Shown here piece after piece: positions 16,857 through 25,760 of a stretch of 55,612 nucleotides of DNA. Under the pieces are notes generated by a model. The model worked only from the letters and a program-made list of their open reading frames with translations. It made no database searches and had not been told where the DNA came from. A program made the translations under genes and the position numbers. How positions within the stretch are numbered: the stretch's first letter is position 1; every line of letters starts with the position of its first letter. The stretch is taken from assembly GCA_045649685.1 (NCBI GenBank), contig JAZRQJ010000001.1, positions 1 through 55,612 of the forward strand. Reading direction: 5' to 3'. The DNA is from RUG12519 sp045649685 (GTDB lineage Bacteria; Bacillota; Clostridia; Oscillospirales; Ruminococcaceae).

Positions 16857-18029
16857 TTATATTCTAGCAACATTTGTTTTTCTAGCAGCATCAGCAACAG
16901 CCTTAGAAACTCTCTCTCTAACGCGAGGATCAAATGGCGCAGGAATTATATAGTCCTTACTTAATTCATCATCAGAAACAATATCCGCAATAGCATATGC
17001 AGCAGCAATTTTCATTTCATCATTTATATCACTAGCCCTAACATCCAAAGCACCTCTAAAAATGCCAGGGAATGCCAAAACATTATTAATCTGATTATTA
17101 AAATCACTTCTACCGGTTCCAACAATAGCCGCTCCCGCTTCAATAGCAAGATCTGGCATAATTTCAGGAACAGGATTCGCCATTGGAAATAATATAGGGT
17201 CTTTTGCCATAGAGCGAACCATATCTTGAGTAACAGTTCCTGGAGCAGACACACCAATAAAAACATCTGCACCTTTTATTACTTCTTCCAAAGATCCTTT
17301 CACTTTATCATGATTAGAAATTTCAGCTATTTTAATTTTTTCGGCGTTTAAATTTTCTCTTCCCGAATATATAGCCCCTGTTCTATCACACATAATAACA
17401 TTTTTCAATCCGACTGCAATAAGCAACTTTATTATTGCTATTCCTGCAGCACCTGCCCCACTAGTTACAACTTTTATATCTTCTAATTTTTTGCCTGTTA
17501 ACTTCAAAGCATTAAGCATAGCAGCTAAAGTAACGACAGCAGTACCATGTTGATCATCATGAAATATCGGTATATCGCTAGTTTCTCTTAGTCTTCTTTC
17601 AATTTCAAAGCATCTGGGTGCTGAAATATCTTCAAGATTTATTCCACCAAAACTGCCACTTATTAAAGAAACTGTTTTTACAATATCATCTACCTCTTTT
17701 GAGCGAACACAAATTGGAACCGCATCCACATCACCAAATTCTTTAAACAGAACACACTTTCCCTCCATAACAGGCATGCCAGCTTCAGGTCCAATATCTC
17801 CCAAACCCAAAACAGCACTTCCATCTGTAACAACAGCAACGGTATTCCAGCGACCAGTTAAATCATAGCTCTTATTTACATCTTTTTGTATTTCCAAACA
17901 AGGTTGAGCAACCCCGGGTGTATATGCAATAGAAAGATCTTGAACATTGCTAACCGACATTTTAGGAACAACACTCAACTTACCTTTCCATTCAAAATGT
18001 TTCTCTAAGGATAATTTATTATAATCCAT
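16857..18029 (-). CDS. Malic enzyme (NAD(P)-dependent, short form)
   Basis: Oxidative decarboxylation of malate to pyruvate. The 390-residue length is that of the short bacterial form without a phosphotransacetylase domain. The N-terminal block has IAYTPGVAQPCLEI (catalytic Tyr) and GLGDIGPEAGMPVMEGKCVLFKEFG (catalytic Lys). The metal-binding segment is EDISAPRCFEIERRL and PIFHDDQHGTAVVTLA. The NAD-binding loop is SGAGAAGIAI, and NPVPEIMPD is the C-terminal signature. I chose ATG at 18029 (MDYNKLSLEKHFEW), with GGAGG 10 bases upstream; a TTG two codons earlier is possible. It is followed by murD, with tRNA-Arg upstream. Confidence 0.94.
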   Translation of the reverse strand: MDYNKLSLEKHFEWKGKLSVVPKMSVSNVQDLSIAYTPGVAQPCLEIQKDVNKSYDLTGRWNTVAVVTDGSAVLGLGDIGPEAGMPVMEGKCVLFKEFGDVDAVPICVRSKEVDDIVKTVSLISGSFGGINLEDISAPRCFEIERRLRETSDIPIFHDDQHGTAVVTLAAMLNALKLTGKKLEDIKVVTSGAGAAGIAIIKLLIAVGLKNVIMCDRTGAIYSGRENLNAEKIKIAEISNHDKVKGSLEEVIKGADVFIGVSAPGTVTQDMVRSMAKDPILFPMANPVPEIMPDLAIEAGAAIVGTGRSDFNNQINNVLAFPGIFRGALDVRASDINDEMKIAAAYAIADIVSDDELSKDYIIPAPFDPRVRERVSKAVADAARKTNVARI

Positions 18030-18181
18030 TTTCAATTTGCCTCCAAAAATTTAACATAAAAAATAATGGTATACTGAATATTATACCATCAACCAGCACA
18101 TGTTGTAAAGAATAAAATCATCTATAAACAAAGACAACGCAAGAGAAAACAAACAAATTAATTTCTCTTACGTCAATATTT

Positions 18182-18258
18182 TGGTGCGCCCGACAGAATT
18201 CGAATCTGCGACCTTTGGATCCGGAGTCCAACGCTCTATCCAACTGAGCTACGGACGC
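18182..18258 (-). tRNA. tRNA-Arg (anticodon CCG)
   Basis: The minus strand gives a full cloverleaf beginning GCGTCCG and ending CGGGCGC-A-CCA, with seven acceptor pairs including one G-U. The D-arm GCTCAGTTGGATAGAGC, the anticodon arm TTGGA-CTCCGGA-TCCAA and the T-arm with GATTCGAATTC are all present. The anticodon is CCG, reading CGG. CCA is encoded. Confidence 0.96.
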
Positions 18259-18296
18259 ATATTTACTAAATTCATGTTCCCCCAAAAACTAAATTT

Positions 18297-18680
18297 CTAA
18301 ACAACACTCCCGTGAGTTTCTTGATCAGATAACTTAATAACCTTATTGCTATCATCTACAAATACAACTTTAGGTTTAAACCCATCAGCTTCATTAGAAT
18401 CAACCAATGCATACGACATTATTATAACTTTATCACCTATTTGCACTTTTCTTGCAGCCGCCCCATTCAAACATATCATTCCAGAATTTCGTTCGCCAGG
18501 AATAACATACGTAACAAATCTTTCTCCATTATCAACATCAACAACATGAACTTGCTCATGAACGACAAGATTAGCTTTTTCCATAAGAGCAACATCTATT
18601 GTTATGCTTCCAACGTAATGCAAATCTGCCTGTTTCACAGTTGCTCTATGAATTTTACTTTTTAACATTGTAAGTTTTAT
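18297..18680 (-). CDS. panD: Aspartate 1-decarboxylase with a probable AUA start
   Basis: Makes beta-alanine from aspartate for pantothenate. It is made as a proenzyme that cleaves itself between Gly24 and Ser25 to form the pyruvoyl group. The site HYVGSITID and the family block SGMICLNGAAARKVQIGDKVIIMSY (in parts) are clear. Reading from ATA at 18680 gives M-KLTMLKSKIHRATVKQADL and puts the serine exactly at position 25, as in the E. coli and B. subtilis enzymes. GGAGG lies 9 bases upstream of ATA. The nearest ATG (18668) would lie 21 bases from the ribosome binding site and shorten the N-terminus by four residues; GTG at 18689 directly touches GGAGG. It is the last gene of panB-panC-panD. 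Confidence 0.9.
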   Translation of the reverse strand: MKLTMLKSKIHRATVKQADLHYVGSITIDVALMEKANLVVHEQVHVVDVDNGERFVTYVIPGERNSGMICLNGAAARKVQIGDKVIIMSYALVDSNEADGFKPKVVFVDDSNKVIKLSDQETHGSVV

Positions 18681-18706
18681 TTTAATCACCCTCCAAATAA
18701 GAAATC

Positions 18707-19552
18707 TTATTCATAATAAAAATTATCAATCAATCTTGTTTTTCCAATATAAACTGCTATGGCAATCAAACAAGGCTTTGTTATGCAAGTAATTGGTTGC
18801 AAATTACAGCCATCTACAATTTCAACATAATCCACCGTTGCTAAAGGCTGTTTAGAAATAAATTCAACCATATCAGATCTTATAATATCAACATCAATTT
18901 GCCCAGAATCAATCAAATTTTTTGCCAAATTTAACGATTGACTCAAACAAAGTGCTGCTTTTCTTTCTTCTGCACTAAGATATCTATTTCTAGAACTCAT
19001 AGCTAAGTCGTCCGATTCTCTAACTATATCACACCCAATGATTTTCAAATCAAAGTTCAAATCTTCAACCATACGTTTAACAACACAAAGCTGCTGAGCA
19101 TCCTTTTTTCCAAAATATGCACAATCCGGTCTAACTATATTAAATAACTTTGTAAGAACCGTACATACACCCTCAAAATGGTTTTTCCTGCTTTTTCCAC
19201 ATAAATTATTAGTTAACTGTCTAACATTAACATACGTATTATAATTATCAGAATACATCGTGCTAGGTTCCGGAAAAAAGATAGCGTCTACCCCTATATT
19301 CTGACACAATTCCAAATCAGAGTCAAAATCTCTTGGATATTTGTCTAAATCTTCTTCTGGTCCAAACTGTGTAGGGTTAACAAATATACTAACCACTGTC
19401 TTGTCATTCTGAGAAACAGACTTTTTTATCAAACTAGCATGTCCGTCGTGCAAACATCCCATAGTAGGTACAAAACCAACAGAAAGCCCCGACTTTGTCC
19501 AATCACGCGTAATATTTTTCATTTCACCAATTGTTCTAACTACTTTTACCAC
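18707..19552 (-). CDS. panC: Pantothenate synthetase
   Basis: Joins pantoate and beta-alanine with ATP to give pantothenate. The 281 residues carry the family's markers: VGFVPTMGCLHDGHASLI (the HIGH-like ATP site), VSIFVNPTQFGPEEDLDKYPRDF, CGKSRKNHFEGVCTVLTKLFNI, PDCAYFGKKDAQQLCVVKRMV and the KMSKS-like MSSRNRYLS loop. The start is GTG at 19552, about 10 bases after AAGGTAG. It lies 10 bases downstream of panB and 26 bases upstream of panD, so all three pantothenate steps are cotranscribed. The ketopantoate reductase gene (panE) is not in the window. Confidence 0.96.
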   Translation of the reverse strand: MVKVVRTIGEMKNITRDWTKSGLSVGFVPTMGCLHDGHASLIKKSVSQNDKTVVSIFVNPTQFGPEEDLDKYPRDFDSDLELCQNIGVDAIFFPEPSTMYSDNYNTYVNVRQLTNNLCGKSRKNHFEGVCTVLTKLFNIVRPDCAYFGKKDAQQLCVVKRMVEDLNFDLKIIGCDIVRESDDLAMSSRNRYLSAEERKAALCLSQSLNLAKNLIDSGQIDVDIIRSDMVEFISKQPLATVDYVEIVDGCNLQPITCITKPCLIAIAVYIGKTRLIDNFYYE

Positions 19553-19562
19553 TTTTAAGATA

Positions 19563-20411
19563 CTACCTTTCTAACCCATACTGAGAACTTAACTGAGATA
19601 TAACACTATCATCAATCTTGAAACCATGTTCTTCAGCAGGAAATTTAACGTCTTTAACTTCACGAATATAACTAGAAAAAGCTGCCTTCATGTCACTACC
19701 CATTTCAGCATAAGTTTTTACAAATTTAGGTTTAAATTCACTATAAATTGAAAGCATATCTTGATATACCAAAACTTGTCCATCACAATAGGGGCCAGCT
19801 CCTATACCAATTGTTGGGACATCTAAAATTCTTGTTAACAACTTAGCCAAAGGCGCAGGAACACACTCCAAAACAATAGCGCAAACTCCCGCTTCTTGAA
19901 TTGCTAAAGCATCATCAATTAATTTCTTAGCACCCACATATCCTTTCCCCTGAACACCATAACCACCTAGTTTGTTTAAAGATTGAGGTAGCAACCCTAA
20001 ATGACCAACTACAGGAATTGACGATTTAACAATAGCCTCTATTTGAGGAGAAAACTCAGCTCCACCCTCTAATTTTATGGCTTCTGCCTTTCCTTCTTTA
20101 ACCAATCTGCCAGCATTTACAACTGCATCATAAACCGATTGTTGATACGACATAAAAGGCATATCGGCAAGAACAAGCGCATCTTTAGTTCCTCTAGCAA
20201 CCGCTTTCGTATGATGTATCATATCTTCCATTGTAACAGACAACGTATTTTCATATCCCAGCATAACCATTCCTAAGGAATCTCCGACCAAAATGCAATC
20301 TATACCCACCGAATCCATTATTTTTGCTGTGCTATAATCATATGCGGTAAGCATAGTAATCTTATCATTATCTTCTTTCTGCTTTTGAAGAGTTATAATT
20401 GTTTTTTTCAA
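19563..20411 (-). CDS. panB: 3-methyl-2-oxobutanoate hydroxymethyltransferase
   Basis: First committed step of pantothenate synthesis: adds a hydroxymethyl group from methylene-tetrahydrofolate to ketoisovalerate. Family blocks are MLTAYDYSTAKIMDSVGID, LVGDSLGMVMLGYENTL, VLADMPFMSYQ, AIKLEGGAE, GHLGLLPQSLNKLGGY and GIGAGPYCDGQVLVYQDML. At 282 residues it has the usual length. The start is a TTG at 20411 (then KKTIITLQKQK), with GAGGTG upstream; the longer frame has an ATG that would place this ribosome binding site inside the gene. It is first in the panBCD operon. Confidence 0.95.
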   Translation of the reverse strand: MKKTIITLQKQKEDNDKITMLTAYDYSTAKIMDSVGIDCILVGDSLGMVMLGYENTLSVTMEDMIHHTKAVARGTKDALVLADMPFMSYQQSVYDAVVNAGRLVKEGKAEAIKLEGGAEFSPQIEAIVKSSIPVVGHLGLLPQSLNKLGGYGVQGKGYVGAKKLIDDALAIQEAGVCAIVLECVPAPLAKLLTRILDVPTIGIGAGPYCDGQVLVYQDMLSIYSEFKPKFVKTYAEMGSDMKAAFSSYIREVKDVKFPAEEHGFKIDDSVISQLSSQYGLER

Positions 20412-20536
20412 AAAAGTCACCTCGTAAAAATAAAACAAAAACTACTGTAAATAATAGCACATATTTTCATTTACATCAATAGCTATTTTCAAAATTGATA
20501 GATAAACACACAATATATTTAAACAAATAGCTATAC

Positions 20537-21754
20537 CTATATGATATTTGGAAACAAAACCGTAAACTCGATAAAATTTTCTTCACCATAAACAAAAATT
20601 TGTGCATTATGTGCATCAATAATCTTTTTCACAACAGCTAAACCCATTCCAAAATTACATCCACTGTTAGAAACCTGACACGACCTCCTATAAAATGGTT
20701 GAAATAATAATTCTAAATTACCCAAAACATCTAAATCACAACTATTTTTTATTGACAGTCTTATTTCATCACGAACACTTTCTAGAGATATTATTATGTT
20801 CCCATTGTTATCAGAATATTTTATCGAATTATCAATAAGAAGTTCTATGCATTTTTTCAAATATTTCTTATTTCCATTAATTATAATATTTCTATGTATA
20901 TTGATTTCTATCTGTTTCTGTTTAACCTCTTCTATGGTTTGAAAAGAAAAAACTGTTTCCAAAATCGCATCACTAAAATTAAATTTTTCAAATGGCTTTA
21001 GCCAACCTTCCATGTTCAAATTCGAAAGAAGCAGCAATTGAGCAACAATTTTATTCATTCCATTTTCACTAAATATAGAAATATCATCTATATGTATATC
21101 TTCTTCGTTTGTAAGAACATGTACCTCATTCATTTTATTTAATTCAGTTAGATGTGTTCTAGGATTATTAGATAAATTTCTTTTTATGTTTATGCTTGAC
21201 ACATTTTTTAAATTATTATTACCGGTAAAAATTAAAAACATAGCGAAAATTAGCAACAATAAACTCGACACAAAAAGCGACAGCAAAATTGAATATAAAT
21301 TTATACTTTGATCTAAATAAACCAACAACTTTCCAGAATCAGTATCCAAAATTTTATACTTATAAATGCCATCATATCCGCTGCAAAAAATATTCAAATT
21401 AAAATCTGAAATCAAATTTTCTGCTAAAGAATAATTCATTTCAGGAAATCTGTCTACGTTTAAATCAATTAATTTACCCCACTCATTATAAACCGCATAA
21501 AAATATCTTATCGGATATGTTCTATTAACAAAATTAAATTTTTCAGAAACAAATCCAATACCGGGCAATGAATCTATATTAGTAGAATCAATTTTTGCAT
21601 TGTTATCTAAAATATAATCTAAAATGTAATTGGCTCTATTATCCATATCTACAAACATGCCTCCATGTACCAAAATCATAAGGATAAATGCAAAAATGAA
21701 TCCCAAAATAACTCTTTTTTTTAAAGACAACTTAACAATAACCTTATTAAACAT
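20537..21754 (-). CDS. Histidine kinase-like membrane protein without an H-box
   Basis: A 405-residue protein with two membrane segments (about residues 12-30 and 155-180) around an extracytoplasmic sensor loop. The C-terminal half is an HATPase domain: ELLIDNSIKYSDNNGNI is the N-box and SGCNFGMGLAVVKKIIDAHNA the G-box. The dimerisation region has LSNNPRTHLTELNKM where active kinases have SHELRTPLT, so the phosphoacceptor His is replaced by Asn. The second helix LLLLSNLNMEGW is recognisable. No response regulator gene lies nearby. It may be a pseudokinase or act through a partner. ATG at 21754 has GGGGGAC about 10 bases upstream. Confidence 0.8.
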   Translation of the reverse strand: MFNKVIVKLSLKKRVILGFIFAFILMILVHGGMFVDMDNRANYILDYILDNNAKIDSTNIDSLPGIGFVSEKFNFVNRTYPIRYFYAVYNEWGKLIDLNVDRFPEMNYSLAENLISDFNLNIFCSGYDGIYKYKILDTDSGKLLVYLDQSINLYSILLSLFVSSLLLLIFAMFLIFTGNNNLKNVSSINIKRNLSNNPRTHLTELNKMNEVHVLTNEEDIHIDDISIFSENGMNKIVAQLLLLSNLNMEGWLKPFEKFNFSDAILETVFSFQTIEEVKQKQIEINIHRNIIINGNKKYLKKCIELLIDNSIKYSDNNGNIIISLESVRDEIRLSIKNSCDLDVLGNLELLFQPFYRRSCQVSNSGCNFGMGLAVVKKIIDAHNAQIFVYGEENFIEFTVLFPNII

Positions 21755-21887
21755 AATTACATGTCCCCCAGCATATAAAAACAATGCCTAAACAAATAAT
21801 AAAAATACATAGTATCAAATGTAAAACATCAATGTTAGTTAATTTGAAAAAGTTCAATTTTCACTAATATCTACAACAATTATTATA

Positions 21888-21916
21888 TTGACACTTATAT
21901 ATTGATATGTTAAAAT
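21888..21916 (+). promoter_or_regulatory. Promoter of the znuACB operon
   Basis: TTGACA, 17-base spacer and TAAAAT. It would start transcription about 125 bases upstream of znuA. I found no clear Zur-type palindrome in the leader. Confidence 0.65.
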
Positions 21917-22046
21917 TAATTGTATTTCTTTAATATACATATTATGAATAAAATTAGTAAGTTAGACAGATTTTTGATAATATTTTTTATTTTTTAAGTT
22001 TTATTGTAAATTAATTTGTTTAAATCGGTGTGTACAGGGAGTTTTT

Positions 22047-22988
22047 ATGAGAAAATTTAGCTTAATTTTGCTAATAATTGTTATTTTTTCTTTTTCAGGA
22101 TGTGGTAACAAATTATCAAGTAGTGAAGATAGTAAGAAAATAAATGTTGTAGCCACAATATTTCCACAATATGATTTTACACGCCAAATAGCTAAAGACA
22201 AAATAAATCTTAAAATGCTTATTCCTCCCGGTGCCGAATCTCATTCATACGAGCCTACTCCTCAAGACATAATAAATATACAAAAGAGTGATTTATTTAT
22301 TTATGTAGGCGGAGAAAATGATGAATGGATCAAAAACATATTAAACTCAATAGATATGAGTAACAAAACAATCATTTCATTGGTAGACTGTGTAGATACT
22401 TGCGAAGAAGATTTTAAAACAATAGCTCCTGATCAAGAAAAGTCCCACGATGAAACGAAAGAAATAGATGAGCATGTTTGGACTTCTCCGAAAAACGCAA
22501 AAAAAATAACAGAAAAAATTTCAGAAGTTCTATGTAAACTAGATTCAAAAAATTCTGATTTTTATACTAAAAACACAAAAGAGTTTGTTAATCAATTAAA
22601 TATTCTAGACAACAATTTCAAAAAAATTGTTTCAAATAGCAAAAGAAACACATTAATTTTTGGTGATAGATTTCCTTTTAGATATTTTGTTGAAGAATAT
22701 GGTTTAAACTACTACGCTGCTTTCCCAGGTTGTGCTTCACAAACTGACACAAATGCAACTAAAATAGCATTTTTAATAGACAAAATCAAACAAAATAACA
22801 TACCGGTAGTTTTAAAAATGGAATTAAGTAACGAAAATATTGCTAAATCACTTGCGGAAGCTACAAACACAAAAGTTTTAACAATGTATTCCTGTCATAA
22901 CGCTCCAAAAGATGATTTCGAAAATGGAGTAAATTATTTAGATTATATGAATAAAAATTTAAATGTATTAGAAGAGGCGCTAAATTAA
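22047..22988 (+). CDS. znuA: Zinc ABC transporter, substrate-binding lipoprotein
   Basis: Captures zinc outside the cell and delivers it to ZnuBC. The N-terminus RKFSLILLIIVIFSFSGCG is a lipoprotein signal with a lipobox cysteine near residue 20. Metal ligands of the cluster A-I fold are visible: PPGAESHSYEPTP (first His), IDEHVWTSPKNA (second His), and a C-terminal segment with TDTNATK and MELSNENIAKSLAEAT. The His-rich loop typical of many ZnuA proteins is reduced to a short DQEKSHDETKE, so manganese specificity cannot be fully excluded. GGGAG precedes the ATG. It is first in a three-gene operon. Confidence 0.92.
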   Translation: MRKFSLILLIIVIFSFSGCGNKLSSSEDSKKINVVATIFPQYDFTRQIAKDKINLKMLIPPGAESHSYEPTPQDIINIQKSDLFIYVGGENDEWIKNILNSIDMSNKTIISLVDCVDTCEEDFKTIAPDQEKSHDETKEIDEHVWTSPKNAKKITEKISEVLCKLDSKNSDFYTKNTKEFVNQLNILDNNFKKIVSNSKRNTLIFGDRFPFRYFVEEYGLNYYAAFPGCASQTDTNATKIAFLIDKIKQNNIPVVLKMELSNENIAKSLAEATNTKVLTMYSCHNAPKDDFENGVNYLDYMNKNLNVLEEALN

Positions 22989-22989
22989 C

Positions 22990-23688
22990 ATGACTCTAAT
23001 TAAATGCAATAACGTAACATTAGGTTACGGTAGTAATGTTATAATAAAAGACTTTTCATTAACACTCTCTTCTGGAGACTACTTATGTGTACTAGGAGAA
23101 AATGGTTCAGGAAAAAGTACATTACTTAAAGGATTACTGGGATTAAAATTACCAATTAAAGGCAATATTTCATTTGTTGGTTTAAAACAAAATGAAATTG
23201 GATATCTTCCACAAAGAACTAGCATTCAAAAAGATTTTCCAGCAAGTGTATATGAAATAGTTCTGTCTGGATGTTTAGGTTGCTTAGGTATTCTGTCTTT
23301 TTATGGAAAAAAGCAAAAAAAGATAGCTTTGGAAAATATGGAATTATTAGGAATTCGCGACTTGCAAAATAAATCGTTTAGGGAACTTTCTGGTGGTCAA
23401 CAACAACGAGTTTTGTTAGCAAGAGCATTGTGTGCAACTAAAAAAATGTTAATTTTAGACGAACCTTGTGCTGGATTAGATCCGATTGTTGCAAAAAATC
23501 TTTATAAAATAATCAAAAAAATAAATACTGATAAGAATATAACAGTAGTAATGGTGTCTCATGATATAGGATCCGCTATATCTCATTCAAATATGATTGT
23601 TCACATGCAAGACAAACCAATATTTTTTAAAACACCTCAGGAATATTGTGAAAGTTTAATTGGTAAGCGTTTTTTGGGAGGAATTTAA
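22990..23688 (+). CDS. znuC: Zinc ABC transporter, ATP-binding protein
   Basis: Cytosolic ATPase that powers zinc uptake. Walker A is LGENGSGKSTLLKG, the signature is LSGGQQQRVLLARAL, Walker B is MLILDEPCAGLDP and the switch His is VVMVSHD. The Q-loop segment GYLPQRTSIQKDFP resembles the metal-transport subfamily (family 5). At 232 residues it has the usual size. It begins one base after the znuA stop and ends two bases before the znuB start. Confidence 0.94.
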   Translation: MTLIKCNNVTLGYGSNVIIKDFSLTLSSGDYLCVLGENGSGKSTLLKGLLGLKLPIKGNISFVGLKQNEIGYLPQRTSIQKDFPASVYEIVLSGCLGCLGILSFYGKKQKKIALENMELLGIRDLQNKSFRELSGGQQQRVLLARALCATKKMLILDEPCAGLDPIVAKNLYKIIKKINTDKNITVVMVSHDIGSAISHSNMIVHMQDKPIFFKTPQEYCESLIGKRFLGGI

Positions 23689-23690
23689 AA

Positions 23691-24512
23691 TTGTTTGATA
23701 TCATAGATAATGTATTACAATACCCTTTTATAACAAGAGCGCTCATTGTTGGTGTTTTTGTTTCTTTTTGTGCAGCTCTTTTAGGAGTTAGTTTGGTTTT
23801 AAAACGTTATTCTATGATTGGTGATGGTCTTTCACACGTAGGTTTTTCTGCGTTATCAATTGCTGTTACAATGAACTGGGCACCTTTTGTTATATCAATA
23901 CCAGTTATAATTTTAACTGCTATTTTATTATTACATTTTAGCGAGAAAAACAAAATTAGTGGAGACGCCGCAATAGCATTAATTTCTACAAGTTCACTTG
24001 CGTTAGGAATAATTGCTGTTTCAATTACATCAGGTATAAATGTTGATGTATTCAATTATATGTTTGGTAGCATACTGGCAATTAGCCAGTCAGATTTAAC
24101 TTTGAGTATAGTTATTTCAACTATAGTTTTAATTTTGTTTATTATATCCTATAATAAAATTTTTGCAATTACCTTTGATGAAAATTTTGCTCGTGCAATC
24201 GGAATAAATGTTAAATTCTATAAAATGCTTTTGGCTATTTTAACCGGAATAATGATTGTTGTTGGTATGAAAATAATGGGCGCTCTGCTTATGTCAAGTT
24301 TAATAATATTTCCAACGCTTTCGTCTACAAGAGTTTGCAAACAATTTAAATCTGTTGCAATAAATTCAGCTATAATTTCAATTGTATCATTTATAATAGG
24401 CTTAATATTTTCTTATTTTTGTTCAACGCCAACTGGTGCTACTGTTGTTGTAGTGGATTTATTAATATTTATTATTTATAGTTTAATTGGAGTATTTAAA
24501 CAAAAAGTATAA
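23691..24512 (+). CDS. znuB: Zinc ABC transporter, permease
   Basis: Membrane channel of the zinc importer, ABC-3 family, with about eight hydrophobic segments. The conserved block SLVLKRYSMIGDGLSHVGFSALSIA lies near the N-terminus (in the order LVLKRYSMIGDGLSHVGFSA) and GINVDVFNYMFGSILAIS is in the middle; VVGMKIMGALLMSSLIIFPT is the coupling region. The length of 273 is normal. The start is TTG with GGAGG 8-9 bases upstream. It is last in the operon and followed by a strong terminator. Confidence 0.94.
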   Translation: MFDIIDNVLQYPFITRALIVGVFVSFCAALLGVSLVLKRYSMIGDGLSHVGFSALSIAVTMNWAPFVISIPVIILTAILLLHFSEKNKISGDAAIALISTSSLALGIIAVSITSGINVDVFNYMFGSILAISQSDLTLSIVISTIVLILFIISYNKIFAITFDENFARAIGINVKFYKMLLAILTGIMIVVGMKIMGALLMSSLIIFPTLSSTRVCKQFKSVAINSAIISIVSFIIGLIFSYFCSTPTGATVVVVDLLIFIIYSLIGVFKQKV

Positions 24513-24540
24513 CATATAAAAAAACTATAGACTGCCTTTT

Positions 24541-24590
24541 AAATCTATTTGAATTGTGTATTTTTTAGCGATTCAAATAGATTTTTTATT
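24541..24590 (+). terminator. znu operon terminator
   Basis: AAATCTATTTGAAT (24541-24554) pairs with ATTCAAATAGATTT (24571-24584), 14 bp perfect, followed by a T-rich tail. Confidence 0.85.
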
Positions 24591-24678
24591 TCATCAAAAC
24601 AACTATATTTTTTAACTTTAAAACTTTTTCACATATATTTTTATTAGAGAATATATTAAAGTAAAAGAAGGTTTTTTG

Positions 24679-25743
24679 ATGATAAAAATAATATTAATTT
24701 CTTTAATTGTTATTGGTTTATTATTGATAATATCAATATTCGATTTTAAACAAAAAATAAAAAATTTCAAACCAAATAACAATAAAATTCAACAACTACA
24801 AAATATAAACAATGATCTAAAATATGCTGGATTTGCATATTGTGCAAAAGGAGATTACTTTTATTCTTTAAAAAATTGTTGGCAACATGATGTAGGCTAC
24901 TGCAAATTTTATGACGACAATTCAATTTTTTTGAACATGGCAATACATTGTGAACCTATTACCTTTTCATATGGCGGAAAAAGATGGTTAATTGAATTCT
25001 GGAAAGGACAATATGGCATCACAACTGGAGCAGAAATTGGGATATATAATACTAGAAAGAAGGATATAAAAACTAATATATTTTCCGGAACATACTATGA
25101 AAAAATCAACCCAAATGAATTCTTACCAATGTCATTTATATTAAAAAAAGGCAAAAAAACGATATTAAAAAGAAAATCAACTCATTGGTGGCTAACAGGT
25201 TTTAAATTAGGCCAATATTCCAAAAGGTCACAACTATCTATGAGAATAAAAATAAAATTCCCAAACAATATGATGAGAGATTCATTTATTATTGGTCTAA
25301 ACAAAGCAGGCTATAGTAAACCTGAATATTCGATATTTAACAATACTGTTAAGATAACATACACTACTCCTCACACTCATCAACCACTTTCACAAAAAAG
25401 CATTCAATGTGCCATGGTTCAACAAGCAAATAATAACAATTGCAAAATATTTAATATGGCAACAAAAAAATACAAAAACACATTAGATAAACTCGAATAT
25501 ATTAAATATAGCATGCCAGTTATATATGATATGTTTATAGATTCAATATATGGAAAAAAATTCTATGAACAAATAAAAAAATTAAAATTAAATAAAAATA
25601 TTCAGTTTGATAATATACCAACAAAGCTAAATCAAACTAACAACAATAACTGTCTTGCTAGTTGCATTGAACTCGATTATCTACCATTTTGTGACAATAC
25701 GCCCGACAACAACGAATGTCAAGATAAAAATAATAAACAATAA
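24679..25743 (+). CDS. Membrane-anchored DUF4474 protein
   Basis: A 354-residue protein with one N-terminal membrane helix (IKIILISLIVIGLLLIISIF) and a cytosolic or exposed domain that matches the clostridial DUF4474 pattern. Characteristic pieces are YAGFAYCAKGDYFYSLKNCW, VGYCKFYDDN, IHCEPITFSYGGKRWLIEFW and KGQYGITTGAEIGIY. The C-terminal 120 residues are Lys- and Asn-rich and less conserved. The function of DUF4474 is unknown. ATG at 24679 has AGAAGG upstream. It lies 17 bases from a metallophosphoesterase gene, so the two are probably one operon. Confidence 0.85.
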   Translation: MIKIILISLIVIGLLLIISIFDFKQKIKNFKPNNNKIQQLQNINNDLKYAGFAYCAKGDYFYSLKNCWQHDVGYCKFYDDNSIFLNMAIHCEPITFSYGGKRWLIEFWKGQYGITTGAEIGIYNTRKKDIKTNIFSGTYYEKINPNEFLPMSFILKKGKKTILKRKSTHWWLTGFKLGQYSKRSQLSMRIKIKFPNNMMRDSFIIGLNKAGYSKPEYSIFNNTVKITYTTPHTHQPLSQKSIQCAMVQQANNNNCKIFNMATKKYKNTLDKLEYIKYSMPVIYDMFIDSIYGKKFYEQIKKLKLNKNIQFDNIPTKLNQTNNNNCLASCIELDYLPFCDNTPDNNECQDKNNKQ

Positions 25744-25760
25744 AAAGGACTGACATTATT

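Noticed and set aside
17024..17272. 82-residue minus-strand frame inside malic enzyme
   Set aside because: Leu-rich alternative frame of a clearly conserved gene, without its own ribosome binding site.
22047..22988. Lipoprotein ZnuA as a manganese-specific protein
   Set aside because: The His-rich loop is short, but the gene order and the ligand segments fit zinc uptake equally or better; without structure the metal cannot be settled, so zinc was kept.
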